Shown one piece after another: positions 36,202 through 48,498 of a stretch of DNA of 64,000 bases. Numbering within the stretch: the first letter of the stretch is position 1; each line of letters opens with the position of its first letter. The position numbers and the translations under genes are program-made. Below the pieces are notes generated by a model that ran no database searches, had not been told where the DNA came from, and saw only the letters and a program-made list of their open reading frames with translations. Origin of the DNA: Platerodrilus igneus (lineage: Eukaryota > Arthropoda > Insecta > Coleoptera > Lycidae); assembly GCA_036346225.1 (NCBI GenBank), contig JARFIW010001458.1, positions 2,790,001 through 2,854,000 of the forward strand, in the 5' to 3' direction.

Positions 36202-37036
36202 GCAGGTGGATGGCTTTTAGTTGTTGGTGATTGGTTTTCGAAATATTCGATTTTGCAACCTTTGCGAAGTGCCACGGCACATTTAATTGAGAAATTTTGG
36301 AGGAAAAGTATTTCTTGTCTACGGAGTACCACAGTTTGTTATTTGTGATAATGGTCCACAATTAATTGAACGTATTTTTAAAGCTTTGTGTGCAAGGTAC
36401 GAAATTCAAAAGATTTGGTATAATGCTGTTTATGCCCCCCAATGCAATTTTGTGGAAAGAATCAATAAGACAGTTGGTACAGCTATCCGTTCATACGTAG
36501 AAGGACATGATACGTGGGATAGTGAGATATCAAAGATCCAATACGCAATCAACTCAGCAAAACATGAGTCCACCAACTATTCTCCAAATTTTTAGTCTTT
36601 GGTCGTCAGGTACCCTTAAGTGGAAAAGCTTATAATGATGATTTTAAACCTGGTGAGGATGTTGATGTCGTCTCCAGTAGTAGACCTTCTTATGTTTTGG
36701 ATCGTCAACTTTTATTTGATATTTTGGGAATGTCCGTGAAAATTTGCATGTAGCTTATCAACGTTCGAGTAAACGCTACAATCTTAGGAGAAGAGACATT
36801 TCGTTCCAAGTCGGAGAAAGTGTTTGGAGAGCTAATAAGGTCCTCTCGAGTGCTAGTGATAAGTTTTCCGCTAAGTTAGCTCCAAAGTTCATTATGAGTA
36901 AAGTTCGAAAAAACATTCCAATTTAGTGTATGAGTTAGAGAACGAAGATAGAACAAAAGCAGGGAAATGGCACGTAAAGGACTTGAAACCAGTTGAAGCG
37001 TCGTATCCAAATGAAAATGATGATCCTGACGATTAG
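36202..37036 (+). pseudogene. Ty3/gypsy integrase 3' half, unit 2, frameshifted
   Basis: Same gene segment as 31252-32031 but broken by about five single-base losses, all inside A or T runs (near 36296, 36306, 36592, 36724 and 36911). The two longest open pieces are 36287-36595 and 36744-36926. The last part, near 36960-37036, keeps a frame ending at a TAG, where unit 1 is shifted. The pattern fits either decay or homopolymer errors in the assembly. Confidence 0.8.
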
Positions 37037-38225
37037 TTCCGGTCCGGTCATCTCTTTGATGTTAAGTAATGCAGTAGTGGTTTGCTTTGTTTTGTTCCGA
37101 TTTTGATTTAGTGTCGGTTCATTAATTTTGAGTATTTTGTTTGAGAAGTGAAATAAGTGGTTAGAGATTTTGTAGATTTTGTAGATTTTGTAAGTTTGAG
37201 GTGTGCCTTGGTGTGCACGCTGGTCGTTTTGCTCGCGCGTTATTCGGAGATGTGTTTAGAAGATGTCTTTAACAGATATCTTTACAATGTAGAAGTAAGT
37301 GGGCTATTTAATTGTTAGTCCTGATTTCTACTTATCTAGGTAGAGAGAATATTAGTTTATTCTTTCCTTGTTTTTTTGACCGTTCGAAATTCTTTGGTTT
37401 GATAAGGTCAAGGTTGGCTTGGTGAGTCTCACCATTTGGTCCATCACTAATGAGATCTGTTGTTTGTTGGAACTTAGTGATAGGATAATCAGTAGGGTGT
37501 AGGATATTACAGCCCTAACTGGTTCGATTTTGTATTTGAATTTGTTAAGTAACCTTATGGTTAGGTTACCTTCGTTTTGATTATCTCTTTGTAATAAAGT
37601 GATAATATTTTGTATTTGGGTTTGTTAAGTAACCTTTTGGTTAGGTCACTTTTGTTTTGATTATCACTTTGTGATGATAGTGTTTTAAATTTAGACCTAT
37701 TAGTAGGGTCTTCCTTTTGATTGTCACCTTATAGTGATAATACTTTGAATAGTTATGCTGTTTTGATGAGGAAGCATTCCTTTTTTTTAGAGAGAGCTAA
37801 TTGAGCTCCAGGAAGTGAAGTTTTTTTGTGGAATTTGAAATAAATTGTAAAATGTTTGGTTACAGGTAGTAAATATTAGCCTTGTTAGAAGTAAGAACCT
37901 CAAGTTAAAGAATTATCGTGAATTTGAATTTTTTTTGTCCCGTGGAGTGTTTGACTTTCTAATTTGACCCCCTCCCAATTTTGATTAATACCGATTGTGA
38001 CTCCCCGATTTTGTCTCCCGATGGACGTCAGGTACACGTAGTTACCAACACACTCGCATTTGTAAATATTTGTCTCCCCCATTTGAATAAATTCATAAAA
38101 ATTGCATAGTTAATTAGGAAGGTAGAAAAGGCTAGTATTATTATAATAAAAAAATTTTTTTGTATTTGTTATATTTGAAGTTGTTCCTTAAAGAAAAAAA
38201 ATTTTTTCTTTTAGGAAAGGGGTAG

Positions 38226-39953
38226 TGTAACAATTTTATTTTCGCATTAAAAATCTCTTCATTAAAGGTACAACGAATGTTAAAACACCTTTATTAACTA
38301 AAGTAATAATACGTGTAACAATCAAATTTTTGCATTAATACAGTATCTAGAGTCGTTAGTCTATTTGTTTCGGAGGTCGGTGTATTCCACAGCCACAGGC
38401 ACGCGCGTGAGAGGATTGACAACCCCCCTCGGGACCCTCCCACCATGCAAGAACGCGGCAGGGCACTCGTCGATAGGTAAAAGCAGCGACAGCATGCATT
38501 CGAAGAGAATGGCGAGTGACCTCCGGGTCGCATTAATTGTGTGACACACTTCCTGAGTAACGCGCAACTACGACTTACAAACTACGACTTACAAACTACG
38601 ACTTACAAACTACGCAACGAAAATTATATTTATAACTAAGATTAGACCATGGAAGATGACGCTACAAAATTTATGCAACTTTGAATCAATGTAAGAAACC
38701 CACTTCGCTTCAACACCTGTATTTAAAGCATGGAAAGCAGGAATAATTAGCTGCAGACTCCGCACGGCGATGCAGTTCCCAATCTAGCCAAGGACAGCAG
38801 CCCGGGGTTTGGTTCGTAATAGCTTTAAGATTTCCTCAGTGCTTCCTTCTAAAAGCACGTTATTTCGTTTTGTTTTATAGAAGCACAAATTTGTTATTCA
38901 GTTTATCTGTAGCTAAGCTGGTTTCTCCAGTAACAAATTTAAATTTCACTTAGTTTCGTAGATATGTGACTACACGTGGCTTCAGCATAAATTAACAGCT
39001 GCGGCTACGTCACTTGTTTGTTTGAAATATGCCGTCAACAATTGCACAATTGCAAGCAGATGTTTAGTATTACATTACTACCACCTTTGATAAAATTAGA
39101 GAATATCTTTGTGAATATTTTGACTTCAAATCGATTTTAATACTGTTAACTTAAAAGAAAGTTTTGTATATTAATTTGTAAATGACCTACACAGATCTGA
39201 TTGGGTTAGAAAACCTTAGTATAACCAGTCACACTGGGTTGTAATATATTTGAGTAAGAATCAAGTTGATAAACTTTACAATAATTCTTCAAGTAATTCA
39301 AGTATTCATTTTATTTTATTGCATTAAATTTTATTTACAGAAACAGAAAAATTCTTTCTAGTAAATTTATAATCCACGCTTAAAGTCTTTTATTCTGATC
39401 TAGTTTGATCAGACCTGATAAACAAAAAGCAATAAGAGTTCAATTTTATGGTACCCTTATGTAGGAAACATTCTTTTGCATTTTTAGATATATTTGAGGG
39501 ACACAAATAGTGTTCCCATTTTTTATGTGACTTAATTATTATTTTTCCTTACAGGAACAGCGTCTTATTCTGTTAAGACAGGTTTTTGTCAGCGAAGGCG
39601 ATCTTTTTTTCTTTGGGTCTCCACGTCCGCCCTTAGAAATTAGCCATGCCATTTACATGAATCAATCTGGACTTGGTGGCGCCTGTTTGTTTTAGTTTGA
39701 GTGTGACCCCCCCACAGATTTCGACTTACCCCCCCATTGCTCATAGCTCTACCCAAGGAATAGACCCCTAGTTACGTCGGAAGACTTTGTTTTGCAGACA
39801 CCTAACTTGGAGCATGCTGATTATAAAGTAGTGTCGGCCAGAAGTATAGAAAAGCGTTTCACTAGCGTGGCAATGTGAGGCACTTGAGGATACGTTTCAC
39901 TAGCGCCCATGCGTGAGGCTAGCGGAGCCAATTAGAGAGAAAAAATCGTTACA
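38226..39953 (+). repeat. LTR 3 (right)
   Basis: 1728 bp, TGTAACA...GTTACA, followed by the target duplication GTAT (39954-39957) and R1 sequence. Confidence 0.88.
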
Positions 39954-40185
39954 GTATATATGCTTTTTTTTAAGATTTCTGTTTCATTTCACTTTGTAAA
40001 TTCCATAGTATAATTTCCGTAGAGCTAGCCAGGCAAAGAAAAGTTAGAAAGAGAGGTAAGTCAGTAATTACAAATTTACAATTTACCGTACCGTGTCACA
40101 GCACGCTTTTTGCGCCTACTCCAAAGGAAGAGGGAGACACAGCAAATTTAGCGACGCCCAACGCGAGGCCTTATCACAGATATAA
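39954..40185. repeat. Repeat R1 copy 2, right part
   Basis: Matches about 18140-18345: both have TTCCATTA/TTCCATAG, then GAGCTAG, CAGGCAAAGAAA, GTTAGAAAG and a CACAGCA-containing region. Completes the target repeat split by the array. Confidence 0.7.
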
Positions 40186-40189
40186 ATAA

Positions 40190-41357
40190 AATAATTAAAA
40201 TGTTTTGGCATTAAGTTCAAACACGTTCTCTGGCTATCTGACAATCGAGATGATCCAAAATCTATGAAACCCCAATTCACTATTTAAAAGTTGCTAAAAT
40301 TGAAACTGATCGTAGTCAATTGAGGCAATATGTATTTTACAAAATTATCATATAATGTATTTAGCTTTAGGGTTTACTAACAAACACCTACAAAGACATT
40401 TTGTGCAGATGGCTGGAAACCTGCCATAGAATAAGTAATTAAAAAGTTAGGGGCAGCACAGCGGATAACTAATTTTTAAAGGTTTAAGTATCTTACCTCA
40501 GAAACCACCAGAAAACTTAGGCGTCTCTCATTCCAAACTCCAAATACTTGGTTACACTTTATTGATCAGTTTATTTAAGATTCCTTTGATTCTAATATAA
40601 ATTGTACCAAAGATTACGCAACCATCTAAATTAGTTAGTTTGCGGATGATATAAATAAATAAAATATAAATTAAATTTTAGAATACGTATACCCGGGCGC
40701 TTGATAATAGCAGATTAAGGATTTCTCTGAAAGCTCATTTTATAAAATTATAAAGCTAAGTTTAATCTTTTGACAGTTTGCTATAATGCTTACTTGGGTT
40801 CTATTTAAGATTGAATTCAAAGATTGAGTTATAAAGCTTTATTCGAGTTTGTCGATTTATTCGGCAAGAACTTAAATTTTTCTCTTTTTAAGACTTTATC
40901 TCTAAGGTTTCCATTAATATAGAGGAAACCTTCTTTCCTACGTCAGAAATTTATGACGCGACAGAAGTCTAACATGCTGGGGATGACGTTTGATAACAAT
41001 CACACTTGTGTATTTGTCATATTCGATCCTCCATATCTAAGTTTTCAATTGTATACTAACGCAATCAAACCTTCGAATATACCAAATTAGTGATAATATA
41101 TATTTCTTATACAGCTAATTGCGGTAAAAATTACGTTCTTGCATAAAATAATTTATTTAGATTTTAAAGGTATTTCATATTAAATATACCACGAAAATAA
41201 ACTCGTTTTTTGATTAAAAAAACATTAAACTTTTCTTACAATCATTAATATCCACCTTATTAGAATAGGGGTATGAAATGGATTGATTTCTAAAAATTTC
41301 GACTACACGTAGACATAACCTTAGGAAAGCTATCGTAACGTATATTCCTTCGGTGAA

Positions 41358-41416
<59 letters not shown>

Positions 41417-42280
41417 ATGCTGTGATAATAGGTTTGGGGGTAGGTTAAGTCATAGGGGTCGTAGAATAAATATAAACAACTTCAACTTTCAGAAAAGCAA
41501 ATAATTCCGAAACTATAAGAGTATATCGGCCACTCTACATAATGTTAATTAAGAGGACACTATATATAAAATATACAGAATTAAATGCATGAGAACATAA
41601 ATATGTCTAAGTGTAGTTTACAAGTAAAGATAAGATTTTAAAACGCAAAAAATGGCATCAAAATTAAATTACCGGGAAGCATAGATATATTGGCATTGCA
41701 AATATTTAACAATTGCGTCAAAAATATCAACGTAACCGCATCCTAAAATAATTTATTGTTAGAAAATCGTTACGTGACTAGAATAGAACACATTTGTTCA
41801 GGAAACCAATATTCTGTAGAAACAAATAAACACCAGGCGGTTCAATTATACGATAAATTAACAAACATTCAAATACGTGAGTTAATGAAAGCCAAAAGGT
41901 TGGAAATTCTCGAATAATACTACAATATGCTAGATGCGGACGTGACGAACAGAGCATTCATCGAAGATTCAAACTAAGTAATTTGTAAACATTCCGAGTT
42001 CTGCTAGATAAGGCAAAAGTATCTGCCTAGATTGTAAACACGCCAATAAAACAATTGGAGGAAGGGCTTATATATACGATAGTAACGGAACGACGTGTTA
42101 GTCTATATTCAACTAAGCAAGGACTATATTCGAAGGTGTTAAAAACTCACGTAATTAGTGAAGAAATAAATCAAACCAAATCAGATTTAAAGGAGCGAGA
42201 ATTTGTGCAAGGAAATATAAGCCGATCTATAAATAGACGTAAGTTAAACAACTTAATTAAATTCATTTCTAATATTAACG
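40190..42280. other. AT-rich DNA with a (TA)n tract; possible coding relic at 41.7-42.3 kb
   Basis: A (TA)n microsatellite lies at 41359-41417. From about 41750 to 42290 the codon-like texture is more varied, with an open frame of 79 codons at 42055-42294, but no domain is recognised. It could be the remains of a gag gene belonging to the BEL copy downstream; I have no motif to support that. Confidence 0.4.
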
Positions 42281-42286
42281 AAACCG

Positions 42287-42510
42287 GGCTTTAATTCAGA
42301 GGCTTTAATTTGAGATGGCTTTAATTTAAGATGGCTTTAATCGAGACGACTTTAATTTGGGACCTTAATTTGAGACGGCTTTAATGAGGGACTTCTAACT
42401 TTGGACATATTCTAATTTTGGAGATAATTTAAAAATGAACATGTTCTAATTTGGACATATTCCGATTTGGTAGGTTTTAATTTTGGATGTACTGTAATTT
42501 GGTACGATTT
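42287..42510. repeat. Minisatellite, about 16-bp unit GCTTTAATTTGAGATG
   Basis: About six diverged units at 42287-42388 (GCTTTAATTTGAGATG, GCTTTAATTTAAGATG, GCTTTAATCGAGACG and so on). A related word (TCTAATTTGGACATATTC) is repeated to about 42510. Confidence 0.75.
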
Positions 42511-42989
42511 TAATTGAAAGAGATTTATGGGACGCGATTCTTATATGGGGCCGGCATTTCAATAAGCAAAGCGGTCACAGCAAGGGAATGCAGATCATAG
42601 ACTAGGATGGAACTCCAGAACCCATTCCAGGTTAGCAATCTTAATACACTTTATTATTGAAAAACTGTTTTTGATTTAACATTTGTCACACATTGTATAT
42701 TTGTAAGAGTCATCAAGAAAGTCACTGAAATAATCTGATAATGGAATAGATATCTTAGAACGTTCGAAAGTTTCTGAAAATAATTAAAAGACATTTTTGC
42801 TGGCTTTCAGAAATGAATAAATCTGGTATATGTAGATATTTTGTACAAAAAGGAAAATTTTGAGTGTTGTAAATATTATCAATTATTATATTGTGTGTTC
42901 TAGAATTGCTTTATTTGATTCAATAAGATTTATTTATTAAGCTAGTCGGGGTAAAACCTTAAAATTAGTATTTCATATAATAAAGGGAA

Positions 42990-43119
42990 TAGCACAGCAA
43001 TAAAATAGGGCATATCACAGCAATTCTATGATTTGTTCAATCGTGGGGCGAATGACACAGCAATTTTATGACACCCACTGTAGGGGCTCGATAATCCTAA
43101 AATAGGGAATTTCATAGCA

Positions 43120-43125
<6 letters not shown>
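42990..43125. repeat. Recurring CACAGCAAT words
   Basis: CACAGCAAT occurs at 42993-43001, 43016-43024 and 43056-43064, with CATAGCAAT at 43113-43121, in otherwise different contexts. Related words are in R1 and at 57969-58000. Confidence 0.5.
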
Positions 43126-43158
<33 letters not shown>

Positions 43159-43261
43159 CATATCTGTGTGTGTATGTAAGTATGTGCGTGTGTGTGTTTG
43201 TGTGGTGTGTGTGCGCGCGCGTGTGTGTGTGCGTGCGTGTGTGTGAGTGTGTGTGTGTATC
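43122..43261. repeat. (TA)n followed by (TG)n/(GC)n microsatellite
   Basis: Alternating purine-pyrimidine tract of about 140 bp: TA units, then TG units with a GCGCGCGCG core near 43213. Open frames here are artefacts of the repeat. Confidence 0.92.
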
Positions 43262-44188
43262 ATCAACTGTAAGCATTCGTATAGGGCTTCATCCAAAAGC
43301 AACTATTATAAATTTTTTTTATTGCATGAGTTAAACATTATCTTCTTTTAAAAAGATAGAATTCTTAGATGTTCTGTTAAAGAACATTAGTGACAGAGAA
43401 ATAAACTTTATCAAATTCTCAAGCACATAAATCAAATAAATATAGGATTCTACATAAAATGTCAAGTTAATTAATGTAAAAGCGATATAAAGGAGGTATT
43501 CGTATTTACAAAGCTCGTTTTCTAGAATAATAGTATAATCTCTTGATGATAAAAGTTTTTCTTGGCTATTTCTGACGTCAATCGAGATATCGACCTGAAA
43601 ATGTAAGTTAAATGGATATTTTAGGTATTTTTGAAACACAAGTGTGTTTGAAATGGCAAACAACTTGTGTTTTTGTTATATTTTAGTTAATTGGTGTTAA
43701 CACCTGACATTGATGTGCGACTTGTTGTTGATAAAGTGAAGGACCATTTTTTTCCTGAGATAATGATAATAAACTATTTCAATTCGATGATAGTATGGTT
43801 TGTTAGTATAATTGTGGCGTGAACTATCTTCTAACTGGAACATGAGGCGTTGTTTATTTCTAAGACCTGAATAAATTTTCAACTATAAAAATTGGAGAAA
43901 TTTCACGAAACACTCACTTTCTGCTTTCCAGTGCTTTCTCTTGATTGTAAGAAATGCATGAGTTTGAAGGTATATATTTGCATAAACTAGCGAAAGGTAT
44001 GTTATCAAGATCATAGTTTTATAGTTGCAGTGATTTTGCTAAATCTGCTGCCTCTACGGTTTCACCTGTTACTAGTTTCGCTCATAAGAACCGCTATAAG
44101 AAATACTCTCGTCTTGCTTCTGAGGAAACTTTCACTTTGTAAAATGTTGCCTTATTGAATTCTCTCTCCGATCCTTCACCTCTCCACC

Positions 44189-44437
44189 GTGAAAATCGTT
44201 GATCACTCTGGTTCCTTTCAAAAACTTCATTATTTACTCAACTCGAGTAGCATGACTTTCTTTATTTCGCAGAATAGTGTGAAACGCTTGGGTTTACGCG
44301 CTATTTTGCATTTCCTAACCCTTAGCGGTTTAAACACCGCCCGGTCTGTATCTTTGCATTTCAAAGCTGTGGTGCTTCACAAAATTTTTGAAAATTTACC
44401 ACTACTAATATTTATTTTGAAAATTCCGCTCATCTAG
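44189..44437 (+). pseudogene. BEL protease segment with altered active site
   Basis: 82-codon open frame. VDHSGSFQKLHYLLNSSSMT aligns with the BEL pattern in which the retroviral-type aspartic protease has DSGS; here the Asp is Asn and the Gly is Ser (NSSS). FISQNSVKRLGL and LSGLNTA match the following conserved parts. It should be catalytically dead. Confidence 0.7.
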
Positions 44438-45399
44438 CTAATACAAATTGGCTGATCTGCTTTTCACTTAATCTGGACCCACTGATTTATTACTTGACGC
44501 GAATATTTTCCCTATGGTCTTATTAGATGGCCGTATCCAAGATTCAAGTGATTAATCTATTGCTCAAAACTATTTTTGAATATTTGCATGGAAAGCATAC
44601 TGGCCTTGACCAATTCTGAAGTCACTAGCTTGTTTTATATGACCAAGTCTGCTTCCCCCTTGGAAGATATTGTTGCACCGTCATGGGAAGTTGAAGAGGT
44701 TTCTGACGCTAAACCTTTCACACCTGATGAATTCTTAGTTGAAAAATATTATGTTGACACTTTCTGCCACAATGAGCAAGGACGGTACTTCGTTTCTCTG
44801 CCCTTCAAATATCAAAACCTTTTCCCGGTAATCGTGATCTCTCCAAATACTGCTTTATTTCTTTAGAAAATCGTCTAACTAAGCAACCTTTGATTTATGA
44901 AAAATACGTTTCGTACATGCTCTACTATTTAAATTTCAAATAGTTGAAACCTGTTCAAGCTGGGTCTATTTCTGACCTTTCTTATTATGTACCGCATCAT
45001 TGTGTTGTGAAACCAGAAATGTAATTACCAAAATAAGTGTAGTTTTCAACGCCTCCGCTAAAACCCTATCTCGATCGTCTTTAAATGAACATTTGTTTGT
45101 TGGGCAAAGCTTCAACGAGATATTACCGCAATTTTGTTACTATTTCGTTTTTGTACCTGTGTTATTCCTACAGATATTCGTCAGATGTATAAACAAATCC
45201 TTGTTAATCGTGATCAGCGTGATTAACAGCGGACTGTTTGACGTTCTTTTCATGACGGGCCTATTCGGGACCTCAAGCGTTATACCGTTACCTATGGGGT
45301 AAATTGTGCTTCTTTTCTTGCGATACGCAAGATAGGTTTTGAGCCTCTTGGAGCTTCTTTTTAAAAAGGTTTTTTTCCAAAAAACTCTTCTATCAAATT

Positions 45400-45924
45400 T
45401 AATTTTACAGAAATTACAAATGATTTTTTAGAATTGCTGCGTTATGTTCAATAAAGTTTAAAAATAAAAAATAATTAAAGTTATTATTCATTAATTAAAC
45501 CAATTAGAATTAGGGTGAATAGCTTGAACAACCAACAATGTTAAAGTTGTGAAGCTCGGGACTTACTGGCCATCTTGGGCTTTAGAGAGTATGTATGCTA
45601 TCCCTGCTCTTACATTACTTTGTGGGAAATGTAGATCTCATGTCTGCTATTTCTTGATGCAGCACAAATTATTACATTTTACTAATTTTAGTTCTAATAA
45701 TTACTGTCTTATAGTCTACTGTGACCTGCACCTGCAGTATCATATTGCGTCTGGAATACAAAGTAACTGTTTCCGTTCTCATGTCTGGTTTGTGAACTTT
45801 CATTAACCTTTTATTATATGTCCTTCAATTATACAATGTAACAATATTTTTTAAGACTTAATAATTTCATTTGAGTATACATATATATTAATGTGGGGGA
45901 TATGTAACTCGCACTTTCCTGCAG
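45400..45924. other. Probable insertion within BEL RT
   Basis: Between RT motif A (to about 45350) and the YIDD box (from 45925) about 570 bp intervene, roughly twice the distance expected. The extra sequence, with no BEL motifs (open frame at 45549-45806 is unrecognised), is shared by both block copies, so it was present before the duplication. Confidence 0.45.
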
Positions 45925-47499
45925 TTGGCTGAAGGCAAAGAAAAATTCTTTGCTCTATCCTCCTTTGCCCTTCGCCACCATACATATATCGATGATATCG
46001 CTTCAGGTAGAGACTCTATGGAGCCAACTATGGCCTTACATAATCAACTAAGCGCTCTTTTAAAGCTTGGTGTTCTTAAACTGCATAAGTGGGCTAGTAA
46101 TTGTCGAGTTTGAAACTCGGCATCTGAAAGTTTTCGGTTTTCAATGGAATCCCATATCAGAAAATTTTTGTTTTTTAGTTCAACCACAATGTATCGCTTG
46201 TACTAAACGCAACTTACTTTCCAAATTAGCCAGTCTTTTTATTTCCTCTAACTTTTTCGGTAAAGCATTTATTTCAGTGTTTATGGCCGCTAAAATTAGA
46301 CTGGCATGATACCCCTCCCCATGACTTCTCCGCTTGTGGAAGAGATATCTACATGAAATACCACTTCCTTCCGACTTTGCTTTACCACGCTTACTAGGAA
46401 AATTTTCTACGTGTTAAGTTCATTGTTTTCCGGATGCTTCCGAATGCAGCTAATGCGCTGTCGTCTATTTACGTTCTTTACCCTTTCCTCCGTTGAGGTT
46501 TGCTTAGTTTGTGCAAAGTCCAAAGTTGCTCCGCATCGTACCCTTTCTTTGACTAGAATCGAACTGTTCGCCGCCGCTTTGGCTTCGAAACTACTAACCA
46601 TTAACCTCAAAACCTTCGATCCACATATTAACCTTAAAAAAAATTTTTATTGATCCGACTCCGTGGTTGTTCTTTCTTAGATTCGTTTTCTACCGCAGTG
46701 ATGGGAAACATTCGTCGCCAATCGAGTTTCCTATATTTAAGAAAACACATCTCGTTCTACATGACATCATAATCCTTCCACTGAGAATCTTGACGGTGTT
46801 GGGTCCCGTGGTTTGCTACCTTCCGACTAGTCATGATTCTTTATGGTGGACAGCATCACCTGCCTTGTATCGCTTCTTAGACATTTACAGTTCACTGATT
46901 CCGCCTATTAATTCTTCGGAAGTTTTGATCGAAGAACGTTCTATTGTTTTGACCGCTGTCGTATCCTCTTCTTGAATTGAAACGATTTTGGAAAGTTGTT
47001 CGCCTTTTCAATTTATCATTCGCATTGTTGTTTGACCACTCCGCTTTTTCCATAACATACAAAAGCGGTTGGCAAAACACACTGGACTTTTGTCTGATTA
47101 AATATACTGAATAAATTCACTTTTCTATTTTGTTGGACGACATCCAGTCCGGATCAGTTCTAAAAAAGACTCTTTACAAACTGTCCTCTTCTATTGTAGA
47201 GGGAATCTCATCCATTGGTGGTCACCTATCTCATGCACACTTATTCTCCGACAAGAAATGTCTCGCCTTTTGAATGTCTCTTTACGGATTTATATATCAA
47301 CTTTGTTCATCTGAGATACTTCCACCCTGGTGTTGAAGTGGTTAATTTCTTCGTTCGTCAATGCTTTTTGATTGATTTAATAAACAGTCCATTCGTCGAG
47401 ATTTGAGTTAGCGTGTAACTTGTTAGAAGACCAATCCTACCGCAAAGCAGTCTCCTATGGGCCACCTTTCTCCATGCCAAGCCACTCAAGCTAAGCTCT

Positions 47500-47760
47500 T
47501 TTTAGTTCAGACGTTGATTTTTCTGGCCCTTCTATACTTCCATGTCGCGAATACGACGGGCTAAAGAGTTGAAAGCAACTTTATGTCCTTTTACATGCAT
47601 AGTTACCAAGGTACTCCATCTTAAATTACTTCCTGTTCTGTCAACCGAAGCTTTTCTAGCTACTCTACGCCAATTTTTGGCCAGAAGTGGCCCCTGCGAT
47701 CATATCTACAGTAATTGCTGCACAAATTTTGGGGCTGCACATAAACAGTAAATTTCTATC
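47500..47760 (+). pseudogene. BEL integrase core, copy A
   Basis: Shows TKVLHLKLLPVLSTEAFLA and LRQFLARSGP, typical of BEL integrases. Two one-base losses (near 47508 and 47528) break the frame that is open in copy B (60108-60404). Where IYSDNGTNF is expected the sequence reads IYSNCCTNF, so a catalytic Asp is replaced. Confidence 0.8.
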
Positions 47761-48498
47761 GAAAAATCAGCTGACGCAAGGAACATATTATTTAGCGCTT
47801 TATATCGCCGTCTGCGCGTTATTTTTGTGGTTTGTGGGTGTAAAGTTGGTTGAAATTTTGCTTTTTTGTGTTATAGGTGAGCAAGTTCTAACCTACGAGA
47901 ACGTAGCCACTATCTTTGTTCAGATGAAGGCCATGTTAAATTCGTGTACTCTCATTCCCGCAAACAATGACCTCAACGACTTGAGTTGTCTGACACCGAG
48001 TCACCTTCGGTTTTTGGCCCCCTTAGTTGCAAGTCCAGAACCTACCATTTCTGACTTTCCGGCCAGTCTCGTTAGCAATTGCTCCAGCAAATTTATCAAG
48101 ATTTCTGTTATAGGTGGTCTAAGGTGTAAATGCGTACGCTCCAAGAATGGCAGAAAATTCTCCACAGCTTCAGGTAAATGCCTTAGTGCTAGTTAAGGTC
48201 AATTAAGTTCCATCCTTTTGATGGTTTTTTGAACGTGTTGCTGTAGTCCATCTAGGAACTGATGGGGTCGTTAGAGTTGTTAATCTCAAAACCGCACAAG
48301 AAGAGCTGAAACACCTTGTCGCTAATCTCTGTTCTTTACCTTTATTGTAGATTTTCCTTTATCTTTCTTCGTATAATTTTTTTGTTTTGGTTTTGTCAGG
48401 GTAATTATTTCCTGGAATTATTATGTTCAGTAATTTTTTTCGTTTTTCCAGTCTTTGAAGTTATTATTTTTTTAAAAATGCATTTTGGGGGGCAGCAT

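Larger units (their letters stand above)
28417..39953 (+). mobile_element. Tandem Ty3/gypsy-type array: LTR-int-LTR-int-LTR
   Basis: Three long direct repeats of about 1.71-1.73 kb, each starting TGTAACA and ending GTTACA, separated by two near-identical internal regions of about 3.2 kb. The outer flanks carry the 4-bp duplication GTAT (28413-28416 and 39954-39957), a size usual for gypsy elements, and both flanks belong to repeat R1, whose empty form is at 17849-18460. The array therefore behaves as one insertion that gained a second unit, most simply by LTR-LTR unequal recombination. Most of gag-pol is missing from both internal regions. Confidence 0.88.
45396..47983 (+). repeat. 2.6-kb duplicated block, copy A
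   Basis: Almost identical to 58050-60636, same orientation, offset about 12.65 kb. It covers BEL RT (second half) to integrase core. Differences seen are few and mostly one-base changes in A, T or C runs (for example near 46255, 46316, 46645, 47508 and 47528), plus AGAGTTG versus AGTGTTG near 47565. The left edge is at AATTTAATTTTACAG and the right edge at CTCAACGACTTG. Confidence 0.93.
43925..48350 (+). pseudogene. BEL/Pao retrotransposon gag-end and pol, decayed (copy A)
   Basis: Domains follow in BEL order, across shifting frames. About 43925-44090: cysteine-rich gag zinc-finger relic. 44189-44437: protease (DHSGSFQKL, LNSSS, FISQ, LGL). 44576-44866: the WEVEEVSDAKPFTPDE segment typical before BEL RT. 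45036-45350: RT with VVFNASAKT, DIRQMYKQILV and VTYGVNCASFLAIR. 45925-46113: RT active-site box YIDD and LHKWASN. 46067-46309: connection (GFQWNPISENF, CTKRNLLSKLASL). 46411-46975: RNase H (DASE, AVVYLRSL, CAKSKVAP, DSVVVLS). 47215-47406: integrase zinc region (HLRYFHPGVE, RQCF). 47500-47760: integrase core. 48249-48350: C-terminus (DGVVRVVNLKTAQ). Many stops and frameshifts; not functional. Confidence 0.85.

Noticed and set aside
43066..43334. Open frames on both strands in the TA/TG tract
   Set aside because: Products of simple repeat sequence.
47687..48196. 169-codon frame as an independent gene
   Set aside because: It overlaps the BEL integrase and pol C-terminal region; its right half matches the expected pol order (LTPSHLRFL), so it is part of that pseudogene.
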